Source of the DNA: Betaproteobacteria bacterium
GTDB taxonomy: Bacteria > Pseudomonadota > Gammaproteobacteria > Burkholderiales > Burkholderiaceae_E
Direction: 5' to 3'
Assembly (NCBI GenBank): GCA_016868375.1
Contig: VGHA01000016.1
Location: 1 to 48,131, forward strand
DNA: 48,131 nt
The notes beneath the pieces are model-generated. The model ran no database searches. It had not been told where the DNA came from and saw only the letters and a program-made list of their open reading frames with translations. Shown in pieces: positions 8,164 through 18,928 of this stretch. The position numbers and the translations under genes are program-made. Numbering within the stretch: position 1 is the stretch's first letter; every line of letters starts with the position of its first letter.

Positions 8164-9420
8164 TCAACGCTCAGTCATCGCTCGGCGCAACTGCTCTCTG
8201 ACCGGCTTGACCAGATAGTCGAGCAGGGTCCGCTTGCCTTCCACAAAATAGACCTCAGCCGGCATGCCGGGCTGCAGCTCAATAGTTCCGGCCAGATTGC
8301 GATCAATCTCCACCTGCGCCACGAAGTACGCACGCTGACGCGCGGTATCCACAAACCGATCCGGCGACACGCGACTCACTCTGGCCGCGAACACTGGCGT
8401 GGCACGACTGTTGAACGCAGTAAACCGAACCTCTGCGGGCATGCCTGGCCAGATTCGGTTGATGTCCTGCAACTGCACCTGCGCCTCGACCACAAGCCTG
8501 TCATCGTTTGGAACGATCTGCAGAATCGGCGCACCGGCCGCCACCACGCCACCGGCCGTGTGCACCTGAAGGCCGATGACCGTACCCGCATCGGGTGCCA
8601 CGATCTCGGTGCGCGCAAGCACGTCGGCTGCAGCGTCCACTCTCTCCGCAAGATCGCGCAGCTTGGCCCGGATGTCCTGCAATCGATCATTGACCTCGCG
8701 CGAGAGCTGGTTGCGCAAATCGAGAATGCGCAGATCGGTTTCGCCAACCTGCGCCTGCGCTTCCGCCACATCGGCGGACAGTCTTGCAATCATGCCCTCG
8801 AGGTTCGCTTCGGTTCGCTTCAACGCGTAGTAGCGCGTACGCAGGTACATGCCCTGCTCAAGCAATGATTCCGCGCCGCGCAGCTCCTCGAGGATGAAGT
8901 CAAGTTGCGTGCGCGTGGTCGCAATCTCCGACAGCCTGCCTTCGATTTTCTCGCGTGCCTGGCGCTTTCTCTGCTCCAGCACTTCGATCTGGCCCAGAAA
9001 GGACGCCCTACGGCTATTGAAGAGATTCAGCTCGCCTGCGATGAGGCGCCCCACCGCATCCTCCTGGCGTCGGGCAATGAGTGTGTCCGCAAAGACAGGA
9101 GCCGCGCGACCATCCCGCTCAGCCTCAAGACGTGCCATCTCGGCCAGCAGTGCATCACGCTCAACCATCAACAGGGCCAGCCGCGCTTTGGCGGTGACGT
9201 CGACCAGCCTGAGAAGCACCTGGCCTTTGCTAACCGTTTGGCCCTCGCGCACCAGAATTTCGCGGACGATGCCCCCCTCGAGATGCTGGATCGTCTTTCG
9301 TTGGCCAGCCACCTTCACAAATCCGTTTGCAAGCGCTGCAGTGGTCAGCGGCGCCAGCGTTGCCCAGGCGCGCCGCTTCGAATGCACCGACTCTGCGCTC
9401 CCCTGCACCGGTGAACGCAT
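8164..9420 (-). CDS. HlyD-family type I secretion adaptor, N-terminally truncated (likely pseudogene)
   Basis: From about residue 18 to its end, this 418-codon frame is a periplasmic adaptor of the HlyD/RTX type I secretion family. It has the conserved RKTIQHLEGGIVREILVREG lipoyl-like half, a long coiled coil, the second lipoyl half and a natural C-terminus. What is missing is the cytoplasmic tail and membrane helix that anchor such adaptors. The first 17 codons are instead the out-of-frame sequence of a sigma-54 activator fragment lying immediately upstream. No ABC exporter or TolC gene is nearby. A protein could still be made, but without an anchor it should not work. Confidence 0.75.
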   Translation of the reverse strand: MRSPVQGSAESVHSKRRAWATLAPLTTAALANGFVKVAGQRKTIQHLEGGIVREILVREGQTVSKGQVLLRLVDVTAKARLALLMVERDALLAEMARLEAERDGRAAPVFADTLIARRQEDAVGRLIAGELNLFNSRRASFLGQIEVLEQRKRQAREKIEGRLSEIATTRTQLDFILEELRGAESLLEQGMYLRTRYYALKRTEANLEGMIARLSADVAEAQAQVGETDLRILDLRNQLSREVNDRLQDIRAKLRDLAERVDAAADVLARTEIVAPDAGTVIGLQVHTAGGVVAAGAPILQIVPNDDRLVVEAQVQLQDINRIWPGMPAEVRFTAFNSRATPVFAARVSRVSPDRFVDTARQRAYFVAQVEIDRNLAGTIELQPGMPAEVYFVEGKRTLLDYLVKPVREQLRRAMTER

Positions 9421-9679
9421 GTCGCTCGTGCCCGAACAGCCCGGACTGCATCAGCGTTGGCGCAATCGCACCGTAGTTCACTGCAATCATGGGCCCGGCG
9501 CGCCGGCGCGAACGCTGGTGAACCGCACGGGCAACGAGCTCTCTGCCTGTGCCCGTTTCCCCGATGATCAGCACAGGGGCATCAGCCTCGGCTACCTGAT
9601 CGATCGTCCTCATCAATGAGCGAATCTTGGGGCTGTCGCCCTGCAGGGTGAGTAGTGACTCCGCCGAGTGTGATTGCAT
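9371..9679 (-). pseudogene. N-terminal fragment of a sigma-54-dependent activator (AAA+ domain)
   Basis: Reading from 9679, about 100 codons resemble an NtrC-type activator: the segment SPKIRSLMRTIDQVAEADAP, Walker A as GETGTGRE, the NYGAIAPTLMQS segment, and the sigma-54 contact loop as RHAFTGA. Homology stops at GAFEAA, where the frame runs out of register into the HlyD-like gene. Walker A has Arg in place of the usual Lys, and the loop has His where GAFTGA has Gly, so the fragment was already decaying. Walker B, the rest of the ATPase domain and the DNA-binding domain are absent. Confidence 0.75.
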
Positions 9680-9883
9680 CTGCCGTTGCGAACTATCCGG
9701 TATTTTTCGATCAGCGCAATGTAACGGCGTGGCGCATCTGGCCCTTACCCAAGGTCAACGGGTGAGCACGCAGGATGCAAAGCCCCTGACGGTGTGCTCA
9801 AATACCGCCCAACACATTTTCGCGCGGCAGCAATGTCTGCGACCAACCTAGTGATACACGCTGCGCATTTCGAAAGGCTCTCG

Positions 9884-11239
9884 ATGAAATCCCTGTTTAC
9901 AGCGCTCCTAGGCGCGGTGCTGGTTGGACTATCCGGTTGCAGCGACACCGTAGAGCCTTTGGTTGAACACTGTTACCCCACCGGCATGCCTGCGGAAACC
10001 GCGCTGGGCGATCCAGACCGAACGCTTGGCTCATCCGGCAACTACAACTATCCGCTGTGCTCGACACGGTACGAACGCGTTATCAGCGCAGCGCTGGTCA
10101 CCAATGGCGCGCCGCCCGACGTGCGGCAAAGCCAAAGCCGGTTCATAGGCATTGATGGTGCATTCTTCGCCATGCAGTTTGGCAAGTCCTCTGATCGGAT
10201 CTGGGATGTCGCAACCGAACCGTCTCGCCTTCAGGCCACGTTGGAAGCCACCTGCTCGGGCTCATCGGCACGGTCTTCCATCCTCGCCAAGTTGGGAGGC
10301 ACCTCCAACCGATTCGATCGAAACCAGTGCGCCAACGCCACTTACATCAATACGATGCTCTATGGTGGCAATGGGCTGTTCCGCGATAGCCGTACGCCAA
10401 CCACTGCGCGCTCGGTCAGTTCCAACGACCAGACTGGCAACACGGTGCTTACCTGGACACGCGGGTACCTGCTGCAACGCTACGGTGCGGCTGGCTGCGC
10501 CGACTGCGCGAACCGCCAATATCACGCAGTCATTGATGCAGGCAGCAGCGGCACCCGACTGTCGCTTTTCGAGGTTGCCTATCAGAGCGGTGGCTATCCA
10601 ACGGTCAAGTGGCTCACCACCCACGAGGGCACCGACAACGGCATCGACAACTTCGTTGCCACCGCCAACCGCGCCGAGGTCAATTCAAAGGTTATTGATA
10701 CGCTCTTCAATGCGCTTCGTACCGACTACTTCGGCCAGACCCAATGGCCGGCAACCGCACAGAGCATTACCGTTGACCCGCTTGCCACCGCGGGAATGCG
10801 CGAGGCCGAACTGAAGCACGGCAAGGCTGCCGTCGACGCGGTGTACCAGTCAATCAATAACTACATCGCTGCAGGATCGATCAACCAAACCAGTCCGGCA
10901 GCCGTTTCGATCACTTACACCCCAGGTCGTATCGCTACCATTGACGGCAACAGCGAGGAGGGCCTCTGGACCTGGATCAATCTGAATGATTATTTCTGTG
11001 ATGTTTTCCAGGCCACGCCAGCACGAAGACTCGAGTGCGCAAATGAGACCTCCGGGCGATTCGGCGTCATTGAGGTCGGTGGCGCTTCCATGCAGGTGAG
11101 CTTCCCGGTGGCGGGCGCAGCCGACCCTGCCAGCAACCGTTATGCGGTCAACATCGGTGGTAAAGCGATCACCGTGTACAACAAGACCTTCCTCGGGCTC
11201 GGACAGGATCTCGCCCGCAGGTCGATGGCAGCGCCCTGA
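9884..11239 (+). CDS. Lipoprotein with GDA1/CD39 nucleoside-phosphatase (apyrase) domain, C-terminally short
   Basis: A 451-residue protein beginning with a lipoprotein signal peptide (lipobox LSGC), so it is probably anchored in the envelope. Residues 25-215 are cysteine-containing and unrecognised. Apyrase-conserved regions follow: DAGSSGTRL from residue 218, ATAGMR from 301, GNSEEGLW from 355 and EVGGASMQV from about 397. Enzymes of this family hydrolyse nucleoside tri- and diphosphates outside the cytoplasm. The frame ends 50 residues after the fourth region, whereas family members normally continue well beyond it. Another frame stays open past the stop, so a frameshift is possible. Activity is uncertain. 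Confidence 0.75.
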   Translation: MKSLFTALLGAVLVGLSGCSDTVEPLVEHCYPTGMPAETALGDPDRTLGSSGNYNYPLCSTRYERVISAALVTNGAPPDVRQSQSRFIGIDGAFFAMQFGKSSDRIWDVATEPSRLQATLEATCSGSSARSSILAKLGGTSNRFDRNQCANATYINTMLYGGNGLFRDSRTPTTARSVSSNDQTGNTVLTWTRGYLLQRYGAAGCADCANRQYHAVIDAGSSGTRLSLFEVAYQSGGYPTVKWLTTHEGTDNGIDNFVATANRAEVNSKVIDTLFNALRTDYFGQTQWPATAQSITVDPLATAGMREAELKHGKAAVDAVYQSINNYIAAGSINQTSPAAVSITYTPGRIATIDGNSEEGLWTWINLNDYFCDVFQATPARRLECANETSGRFGVIEVGGASMQVSFPVAGAADPASNRYAVNIGGKAITVYNKTFLGLGQDLARRSMAAP

Positions 11240-11258
11240 TCCAGAGCGGGTCTGCATC

Positions 11259-11630
11259 ATGTCGCAAGTCCAACCCGTGCAACGCCGTCATGCGCATTGG
11301 CTGCATTGCGGGTTGCTCGCAGCGGTCTGTCTGTCTGTGATGCCCGCGTCGCTTGCCGCGCAGGAAGTGCGCATGACGTGCCAGCATCAGGGCAAAACCT
11401 ACTCGGTCAGCTACGACCCCAAGCAGAAGCTGTTCAAAACCAGCGACGCCGACGCAGGCTCACGGTTTCGAGTCAAACGCGATCAGATCGACGGTGATGG
11501 CGTGCTGGTTTGGGTAGGCGCTCAACAGCTGGGCGGCGAACGCGATCTACTTGCCTTCTTCGGCAACGACACCAAGTGGGTCCGGCACTTCTATGGCAAT
11601 GGCAGCCAGATCATGCATCGCTGCCAGTAG
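11259..11630 (+). CDS. Small secreted protein of unknown function
   Basis: A 123-residue protein with a signal peptide: basic RRHAHW, a hydrophobic core, and likely cleavage after ASLAA. The mature part of about 85 residues has two cysteines, one near each end (MTCQHQG and MHRCQ), which could form a disulfide bond. It is rich in beta-type alternation, such as VLVWVGAQQLGG and WVRHFYGNG. It starts 19 bases after the apyrase-like gene on the same strand, so the two may be co-transcribed. I recognise no family. Confidence 0.7.
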   Translation: MSQVQPVQRRHAHWLHCGLLAAVCLSVMPASLAAQEVRMTCQHQGKTYSVSYDPKQKLFKTSDADAGSRFRVKRDQIDGDGVLVWVGAQQLGGERDLLAFFGNDTKWVRHFYGNGSQIMHRCQ

Positions 11631-11654
11631 ATCGCGCCCAAACGCCGCATCAGT

Positions 11655-12572
11655 TCACACCGGATCCCAGTCAAATACGTCGGGCGAGCGCTCCAGCTTG
11701 TAGAACGATGGTTTCATCGCCGGAATAACGCGTTCAGCAATCGTCTGAGGTGTCCACCCGTTCGAGTTGTGCAGACTGCGCACCGGGCGGTTCTGACTGA
11801 TCAGAAAAATTTCGTTCGCCCGCACTGCAAAAATTTGTGCAGTCACCTCGCGGGCCGCATCGCTCGCCAGATACACTGCAAGCGGCGCAATATGATGCGT
11901 CTGCATGCGCTGCAGACGTTCGACCCGGGCCTGCTGATCCGGCGTATCCGTTGGAATCGATCCAATCATGCGGCTGTAGGCAAACGGCGAAATGCAGTTG
12001 GATCGAACGCCAAACTTCGCCATGTCGAGCGCAATCGATTTCGACAGCGCCACGATGCCCAGCTTCGCGGCCGAATAGTTCGCCTGGCCATAATTACCAA
12101 TCAGCCCGGACGTGGAGGTCATGTGAATGTAGGCGCCCGACTGCTGCGCTTTGAAATGCGGTGCGGCCGCGCGCGACACAAAAAACGTGCCGTTCAGATG
12201 CACATCGATCACCGCCCGCCATTCATCGGCGCTCATGTTGTGGAAAAAGCGATCGCGCAGGATTCCGGCGTTGTTGATCACTGCATCAATGCGGCCGAAG
12301 GTATCGAGCGCCTGTTCCACCATCCGGTGGGCGGCCGCCCAGTCAGCAACACTGTCGCCATTGGCGGTGGCCTCGCCGCCTGCGCTCTGAATCTCATCGA
12401 CCACCGCCTGCGCTCGCGAACGGTCTTGCCCTTCCCCGGTAACGCTCGCGCCCAGGTCATTCACCACCACCCTGGCTCCCTGCGCGGCCAGCGCAATCGC
12501 CAGATCTCGGCCAATTCCGCCGCCTGCGCCTGTCACCAGCACCACCTTGTCCTGCAGAGACATTCCGTTCAT
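11655..12572 (-). CDS. Short-chain dehydrogenase/reductase (3-hydroxyacyl-CoA dehydrogenase-like)
   Basis: A 305-residue SDR enzyme. The NAD(P)-binding motif TGAGGGIGRDLA is at residues 14-25, followed by VVVNDLGAS, NNAG, and the catalytic Ser and Tyr-x-x-x-Lys in TSTSGLIGNYGQANYSAAK. The NDLG segment and the 45-residue C-terminal extension resemble the hydroxyacyl-CoA dehydrogenase domain of multifunctional enzyme type 2 (HSD17B4-like) and bacterial relatives. A role in fatty-acid or sterol side-chain breakdown is plausible but unproved. The frame is open to 12785, but the extra codons are antisense to miaB, so I start at the ATG at 12572. It is divergent from miaB. Confidence 0.88.
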   Translation of the reverse strand: MNGMSLQDKVVLVTGAGGGIGRDLAIALAAQGARVVVNDLGASVTGEGQDRSRAQAVVDEIQSAGGEATANGDSVADWAAAHRMVEQALDTFGRIDAVINNAGILRDRFFHNMSADEWRAVIDVHLNGTFFVSRAAAPHFKAQQSGAYIHMTSTSGLIGNYGQANYSAAKLGIVALSKSIALDMAKFGVRSNCISPFAYSRMIGSIPTDTPDQQARVERLQRMQTHHIAPLAVYLASDAAREVTAQIFAVRANEIFLISQNRPVRSLHNSNGWTPQTIAERVIPAMKPSFYKLERSPDVFDWDPV

Positions 12573-12633
12573 TGACGCTCTCCGAAAAGCCTTGCCCACC
12601 GAAACAGTCCGGTAATCGACCGCGGCCGGTAAA

Positions 12634-13969
12634 ATGACACACATGACGCGCAAACTCCACATTCGAACCTTCGGCTGCCAGATGAACGAGTACGACTCGG
12701 ACAAGATGGCCGAGGTACTCGCCGAAAGCGAGGGCGCGGTCCTGACCGACCGCCTTGAGGACGCTGACATCGTCCTCTTCAACACCTGTTCGGTTCGCGA
12801 AAAAGCTCAGGAGAAAGTGTTCTCCGACCTGGGCCGGGTGCGCGCACTCAAGCGCGAACGCCCGGACCTGGTGGTCGGGGTGGGCGGCTGTGTGGCCAGC
12901 CAGGAAGGCGCCAACATCGTGTCGCGCGCGCCCTTTGTGGACGTGGTCTTCGGTCCGCAAACCCTGCACCGGTTGCCGCAACTGCTCGAAAAGCGTCGCC
13001 AGAGCGGGCGCTCGCAGGTTGACATCAGCTTTCCTGAAATCGAGAAATTCGATCACCTGCCGCCGCCACGCTCTGACGGCGTCACGGCGTTCGTGTCCAT
13101 CATGGAAGGCTGCAGCAAATACTGCAGCTTCTGCGTGGTGCCTTACACCCGCGGCGAAGAGGTCTCGCGTCCGTTTGACGACGTTCTCACCGAGATTGCA
13201 GGGCTCGCTGACCAGGGCGTCAAAGAGGTGACGTTGCTCGGGCAGAACGTCAACGCCTATCTGGGCGGCATGGGCGATACCGCCGAGCGCGCTGACTTCG
13301 CGCGGCTGCTCGATTACGTCTCCGAAATCCCCGGCATCGAACGCATCCGCTACACCACATCGCATCCCCGCGAGTTTTCGCAGCGGCTGATCGACGCGCA
13401 CGGCAGGCTCGAGAAGCTTGCCACGCAGGTTCACCTGCCTGTGCAGTCGGGCGCCGATCGGGTGCTCACCGCAATGAAGCGTGGCTACACCGCGCTCGAG
13501 TACAAATCGATCATTCGCCGACTTCGCAGCGCCAGACCCGACGTCTGCCTATCCTCGGATTTCATCGTCGGATTCCCAGGCGAAACCGATGCCGATTTTG
13601 AACAGACCATGCGACTCGTTGAAGACGTCGGATTCGATTCGTGCTTCTCGTTCGTGTTCAGCCCCCGCCCCGGTACCCCGGCAGCCGACCTTGCCGATGA
13701 CACGCCGCAATCGGTGAAGCTCGCGCGACTGCAACGTCTACAGTCGCAGATCGACACCCAGGCACGCGCGATCAGCGCAGCCATGGTGGGCAGCACCCAG
13801 CGTGTTCTGGTCGAGGGTCGCGCAAAAAAAGATGCGAGCGAGTTAAGCGGCCGCACGTCCAATAACCGAATCGTCAATTTCGCAGGGCCCGATCGGCTTC
13901 TTGGCCAATTTGTTGAGGTGAGGATCACCAGCGCGCTCCCGCACTCCCTGCGTGGCGAAGTGCCGATTC

Positions 13970-13977
<8 letters not shown>
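12634..13977 (+). CDS. miaB: tRNA-2-methylthio-N6-dimethylallyladenosine synthase
   Basis: MiaB is a radical-SAM methylthiotransferase that converts i6A37 to ms2i6A37 in tRNAs reading UNN codons. All three parts are visible: the N-terminal UPF0004 domain with cysteines in [19 protein letters not shown] and GVGGCVAS; the radical-SAM cluster cysteines C160, C164 and C167 (CSKYCSFC); and the C-terminal TRAM domain. The 447-residue length is typical. An ATG three codons downstream (12643) is an equally possible start. It overlaps phoH by 8 bases and heads an envelope and RNA operon. Confidence 0.97.
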
Positions 13978-15010
<1,033 letters not shown>

Positions 15011-15564
15011 CGGTGCTCAGCTGCGAACCGCACGCGTGGAACCCCGCACAGCGTCAACCAGACCATCGCTTTTTCTCGCGTTGCAAACAGGAGCCGGTGT
15101 CACCGAACTGCCCGCCTCCCGCGCGCAGTGTCGTCGCTGGATCCTGTCAGCGCTTTCGCAGGATGCCGATCTGACGCTCAGATTTGTCGCGCGTAACGAG
15201 GCCCGTTCGCTGAACGCCGGCTATCGAAGCCGCGACTACGCGCCCGATGTGCTCACCTTCGCGTATGGCAGTGCGCTGAATCGGTCCTCGGGCCGCCTTC
15301 GCGCCGACATCGTGTTGTGCGTGCCGGTCCTCAGAGAGCAGGCGCGCGTCGCCCGCATACCGTTCGCCTGGCGACTTGCACACCTGGTCATTCACGGCGT
15401 GCTGCATGCACAGGGTCATGATCATGAGCACGATGACCAGGCGCGCGTCATGCAGTCACTCGAGACCGCCGCACTGCGTCGATTCAACATTCCAGATCCC
15501 TATATCGACAGCTGACCGGGCCTGTCGGTGTATGCTTGAGAGGTCGCCACAACCGTTCTGATCC

Positions 15565-16446
15565 ATGTCAGATCCGATTCCGGCAAGCGAACGAAAACGA
15601 AGCTTCATTGAACGTCTGTCCACGATGCTGCTGCGCACGCCGGACGACCGCCACGACCTGATTGAGCTGCTCCGCCGCGCGCACGAGCGATTCCTGTTCG
15701 ACGCCGAAGCACTTTCGATGATCGAGGGCGTGCTGCAAGTGGCACAGCTGTCGGTACGCGACATCATGGTTCCGCGTGCCCAAATGGAAGTCATCGATAT
15801 TCGCGAGTCGCCCGAGGCGTTTCTGCCGCGGGTTGTGACCACCGCGCATTCCCGATTCCCGGTCGTCGATGGCGACCGCGATCGCGTCATCGGTATCCTG
15901 CATGGCAAAGATCTCTTGCGGCTGCAGGTTGATCCCGATCTCAATATCCGTGACTTGCTGCGTCCGCCGGTGTTCGTGCCCGAGTCGAAGCGACTCAACG
16001 TGCTGCTGCACGACTTCCGCGCCGATCGTCATCATCTTGCAATCGTGGTCGACGAATATGGCGGTTCAGCGGGGCTGATCACCATCGAGGACGTGCTCGA
16101 GCAGATCGTGGGCGATATCGAAGACGAATTCGATTTCGACGAAGCGGTTGACCACGTCATTCGAGTAGAACCCGGCGAGCACGGACCCCGTTTCCGGGTC
16201 AGGGCATTGGCCTCAATCGATCAGCTCAACGACGTCCTCCAAACCGCCATCGCTGATGAAGGCTTTGACACCATCGGCGGTCTGGTCACCGATCGACTCG
16301 GCCGCGTGCCTCGACGTGGCGAGCGGGTCATGATCGACAGCATGCTGTTCGAAGTGTTGCGGTCAGACTCCAGGCAGGCGCATCTGTTCCTGGTTGAGAA
16401 GCTGCCGGCGGACGCGGCGACGCCTGCAGCGGACGATGCGCGCTGA
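15565..16446 (+). CDS. corC: CorC/HlyC-family CBS-domain protein
   Basis: A 293-residue cytoplasmic protein of the CorC family, implicated in magnesium and cobalt efflux. It has an N-terminal region with the segment LSVRDIMVPRAQMEVID, two CBS domains (about residues 65-190, including YGGSAGLITIEDVLEQIVGD) and a C-terminal FAD-PCMH-like CorC_HlyC domain (about 205-285). The membrane DUF21 domain of longer relatives is absent, as is normal for CorC. Gene order miaB-ybeZ-ybeY-corC-lnt supports the identity. Its last 11 bases overlap lnt. Confidence 0.92.
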   Translation: MSDPIPASERKRSFIERLSTMLLRTPDDRHDLIELLRRAHERFLFDAEALSMIEGVLQVAQLSVRDIMVPRAQMEVIDIRESPEAFLPRVVTTAHSRFPVVDGDRDRVIGILHGKDLLRLQVDPDLNIRDLLRPPVFVPESKRLNVLLHDFRADRHHLAIVVDEYGGSAGLITIEDVLEQIVGDIEDEFDFDEAVDHVIRVEPGEHGPRFRVRALASIDQLNDVLQTAIADEGFDTIGGLVTDRLGRVPRRGERVMIDSMLFEVLRSDSRQAHLFLVEKLPADAATPAADDAR

Positions 16447-18007
16447 GCGCGCTCGCACGAGCGCTATTCTGCTGGCCTTTGCATCAGGGATCGCGCACGC
16501 GCTCTCGCTGTCGATAGCGGGGCTATGGTGGCTGCAGCTCCTCTCATTTGGCCTGCTCGCGCTACTGCTTACCACCGCCGCGTCAACACCGGCGCCAACG
16601 CGGGCACGCGCCGCTTTCCTGAAGCCCGCAATCCTTGGCTTTGCATTCGGGCTGGGCTGGTTCCTGGCCGGGGTGTCGTGGCTTTTCATCAGCATGCATC
16701 GCTATGGCGGTTTACCAGCCCCGCTTGCCGCAAGCGCGCTCCTGTTTTTTTGCGCGTATCTGGCGCTCTTTCCCGCGGCAGCCAGCGCACTGGCGAACCT
16801 ACTTTGCAGACCGCGCACACACATCAATTCCGCCCGGAGCATAACAGGCTATGCAGTGGCTCTGGCCGGTGCGTTCACGCTATTCGAGCTGCTTCGCGGC
16901 TGGTTGTTCACTGGCTTTCCCTGGCTCGCGCCGGGGTATGCGCATGTCGATGGCCCGCTGTCCGCGCTGTCGCCGCTGATAGGTAGCTTCGGCGTGGGGG
17001 CGGCCGCCTGCCTCTTGGGCGCACTCGTTGTGCTCGCGCTTGCCGCGGGTCTTCGCAGCCGGCAACTACCGGTCGCCCCTGTGGTTGTGATCATCGCAGT
17101 CGCAGCAGCTGGCCTGCTCGCCAGGCAGGCCCATTGGGGCGTCCCCGCCGACAGTGTCATTCGCGCCGACCTGATTCAAGGCAACATCGCCCAGGACATG
17201 AAATTTGATCCCGCTCGAACGCGGGCGGCGATGCTTGGGTATGCGCAGGCGCTTGTCCCAGGACGGGCGCAGCTCATCGTCATGCCTGAAACAGCGTGGA
17301 CGCTGCCCTGGCCCATGACGCCCCCGGAAATCGCAGCCCGAATCCGCGCAGCGCTCGGCGACGGCGCGCTGGCCGCCATCGGCATGCCACTGGCAGCGGC
17401 CGATGGATCGCCTCGCCTGACCAACAGCGTCGCCGTCATCGACTCGGGCGGGGGCGCGGTTGCGCGATACGACAAGGTGCATCTGGTGCCGTTCGGAGAA
17501 TTCATTCCCTGGGGCTTTCGCTGGTTCGTCAACATGATGAATATCCCGCTGGGCGACTTTGGCCGCGGCGCAATTGACCAGGCGATGCTGCGGCTGAACA
17601 GCAATGCGATCGCCTTCAACATCTGCTACGAAGACCTGTTCGGTGATGAACTGGCGAGGCAGGTGCGCGCGGGCGCAAATCTGCTGGTCAACGTGAGCAA
17701 TATCGCCTGGTTCGGCGATTCGCACGCCCACGATCAGCACCTGCAGATTGCTCGCATGCGCGCGCTCGAGCTTGCGCGTCCAATGCTGCGGGCCACCAAC
17801 ACCGGCGTAACCGCCGCCATCGACCATCGGGGGCAGGTCATTGCAAGGCTGCCGGGCCATGAGTTCGGCACGCTCAGCGTATCGATCGCACCCGCCACCG
17901 GCCTCACGCCGTTTGCCCGTTGGGCCAATCTGCCAGCCTGGCTGCTTGCCATCGGCCTGCTCATAGTCGGATGCTGGCTCGCGCGTCAGGCAGACCCGCT
18001 AGAATGA
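16436..18007 (+). CDS. lnt: Apolipoprotein N-acyltransferase
   Basis: Lnt adds the third acyl chain to the N-terminal cysteine of lipoproteins, on the periplasmic face of the inner membrane. The 523-residue protein has about six hydrophobic helices in its first 230 residues and a last one near the C-terminus, enclosing a nitrilase-like domain. The catalytic triad is in place: E285 (MPETAW), K347 (YDKVHLVPFGE) and C397 (FNICYEDLFGDE), close to the E. coli numbering. The start at 16436 lies within corC. It probably acts on the lipoproteins encoded in this window, such as Pal. Confidence 0.96.
   Translation: MRAERARTSAILLAFASGIAHALSLSIAGLWWLQLLSFGLLALLLTTAASTPAPTRARAAFLKPAILGFAFGLGWFLAGVSWLFISMHRYGGLPAPLAASALLFFCAYLALFPAAASALANLLCRPRTHINSARSITGYAVALAGAFTLFELLRGWLFTGFPWLAPGYAHVDGPLSALSPLIGSFGVGAAACLLGALVVLALAAGLRSRQLPVAPVVVIIAVAAAGLLARQAHWGVPADSVIRADLIQGNIAQDMKFDPARTRAAMLGYAQALVPGRAQLIVMPETAWTLPWPMTPPEIAARIRAALGDGALAAIGMPLAAADGSPRLTNSVAVIDSGGGAVARYDKVHLVPFGEFIPWGFRWFVNMMNIPLGDFGRGAIDQAMLRLNSNAIAFNICYEDLFGDELARQVRAGANLLVNVSNIAWFGDSHAHDQHLQIARMRALELARPMLRATNTGVTAAIDHRGQVIARLPGHEFGTLSVSIAPATGLTPFARWANLPAWLLAIGLLIVGCWLARQADPLE
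18000..18005 (+). promoter_or_regulatory. Possible -10 element of glyQS
   Basis: TAGAAT overlaps the lnt stop codon and lies 32 bases before the glyQ start. The -35 region is weak, so glyQS may also be read from the upstream operon. Confidence 0.35.
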
Positions 18008-18037
18008 CGGGCTCTGCAGTGACTGCCACTCACGTTC

Positions 18038-18925
18038 ATGCAAACCTTTCAACAGACTATTCTGCGGCTTCAGCAGTATTGGGACAGCCACGGCTGCGCA
18101 CTGCTTCAACCCTACGACATGGAAGTGGGTGCCGGTACGTTTCACACCGCCACCTTCCTGCGCGCCATCGGCCCTGAGCCCTGGCGTGCGGCGTATGTAC
18201 AACCGTCGCGTCGCCCCAAAGACGGTCGATATGGCGACAACCCCAATCGCCTTCAGCACTACTACCAGTACCAGGTGGTGCTGAAACCATCGCCGCCCAA
18301 CATCCTGCAGCTTTATCTGGGCTCGCTCGAGGCGCTGGGAATCGACCTGAAAGCCAATGACGTCCGGTTCGTTGAAGACGACTGGGAATCGCCGACGCTG
18401 GGCGCCTGGGGACTAGGCTGGGAGGTCTGGCTCAATGGCATGGAGGTCACGCAGTTCACCTATTTTCAGGAGGTGGGATCGCTCAAATGCCAACCGGTTA
18501 CTGGCGAGATCACCTACGGCCTTGAGCGGCTTGCGATGTATCTGCAGCGTGTTGAAAGCGTGTTCGACCTGCGCTGGACCGATGACATTCTGTATCGCGA
18601 TGTGTTTCATCAGAACGAGGTCGAGCAGTCAACCTACAACTTTGAGCACTCGAACGCTGCCATGCTGTTTCGGCACTTTGGTGAATACGAAGCCGAGGCC
18701 CGGCGACTGATCGACGCGCAACTGGCGCTGCCGGCCTACGAAATGGTCATGAAGTGCTCGCACACCTTCAACCTGCTCGATGCGCGCGGCGCCATCTCGG
18801 TCACCGAACGCGCTGCCTACATTGGCCGTGTTCGCAATCTGGCCCGGGCCGTCGCTCAGGCGTTTTACGAATCCCGCGAGCGCCTGGGCTTTCCCATGCT
18901 GAAACCGCAAGCCAAGGCGGCCTGA
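18038..18925 (+). CDS. glyQ: Glycyl-tRNA synthetase alpha subunit
   Basis: The catalytic alpha subunit of the bacterial alpha2-beta2 glycyl-tRNA synthetase, which charges tRNA-Gly in the cytoplasm. The 295-residue protein starts with the family hallmark [25 protein letters not shown] (residues 9-33) and contains [25 protein letters not shown] (motif 2 region) and the segment [17 protein letters not shown] (motif 3). Length is normal. It is followed after 3 bases by glyS, so the subunits are co-expressed. Confidence 0.97.
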   Translation: MQTFQQTILRLQQYWDSHGCALLQPYDMEVGAGTFHTATFLRAIGPEPWRAAYVQPSRRPKDGRYGDNPNRLQHYYQYQVVLKPSPPNILQLYLGSLEALGIDLKANDVRFVEDDWESPTLGAWGLGWEVWLNGMEVTQFTYFQEVGSLKCQPVTGEITYGLERLAMYLQRVESVFDLRWTDDILYRDVFHQNEVEQSTYNFEHSNAAMLFRHFGEYEAEARRLIDAQLALPAYEMVMKCSHTFNLLDARGAISVTERAAYIGRVRNLARAVAQAFYESRERLGFPMLKPQAKAA

Positions 18926-18928
18926 GCG

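Noticed and set aside
9680..9883. Search for a further gene or upstream part of the sigma-54 activator
   Set aside because: The activator frame meets a stop codon within about 100 bases upstream of 9679, and the other frames show no family resemblance; nothing else is visible up to the apyrase-like gene.
12457..13434. Minus-strand frame of 325 codons opposite miaB
   Set aside because: miaB on the other strand is complete with all cluster cysteines; the antisense product shows no domain.
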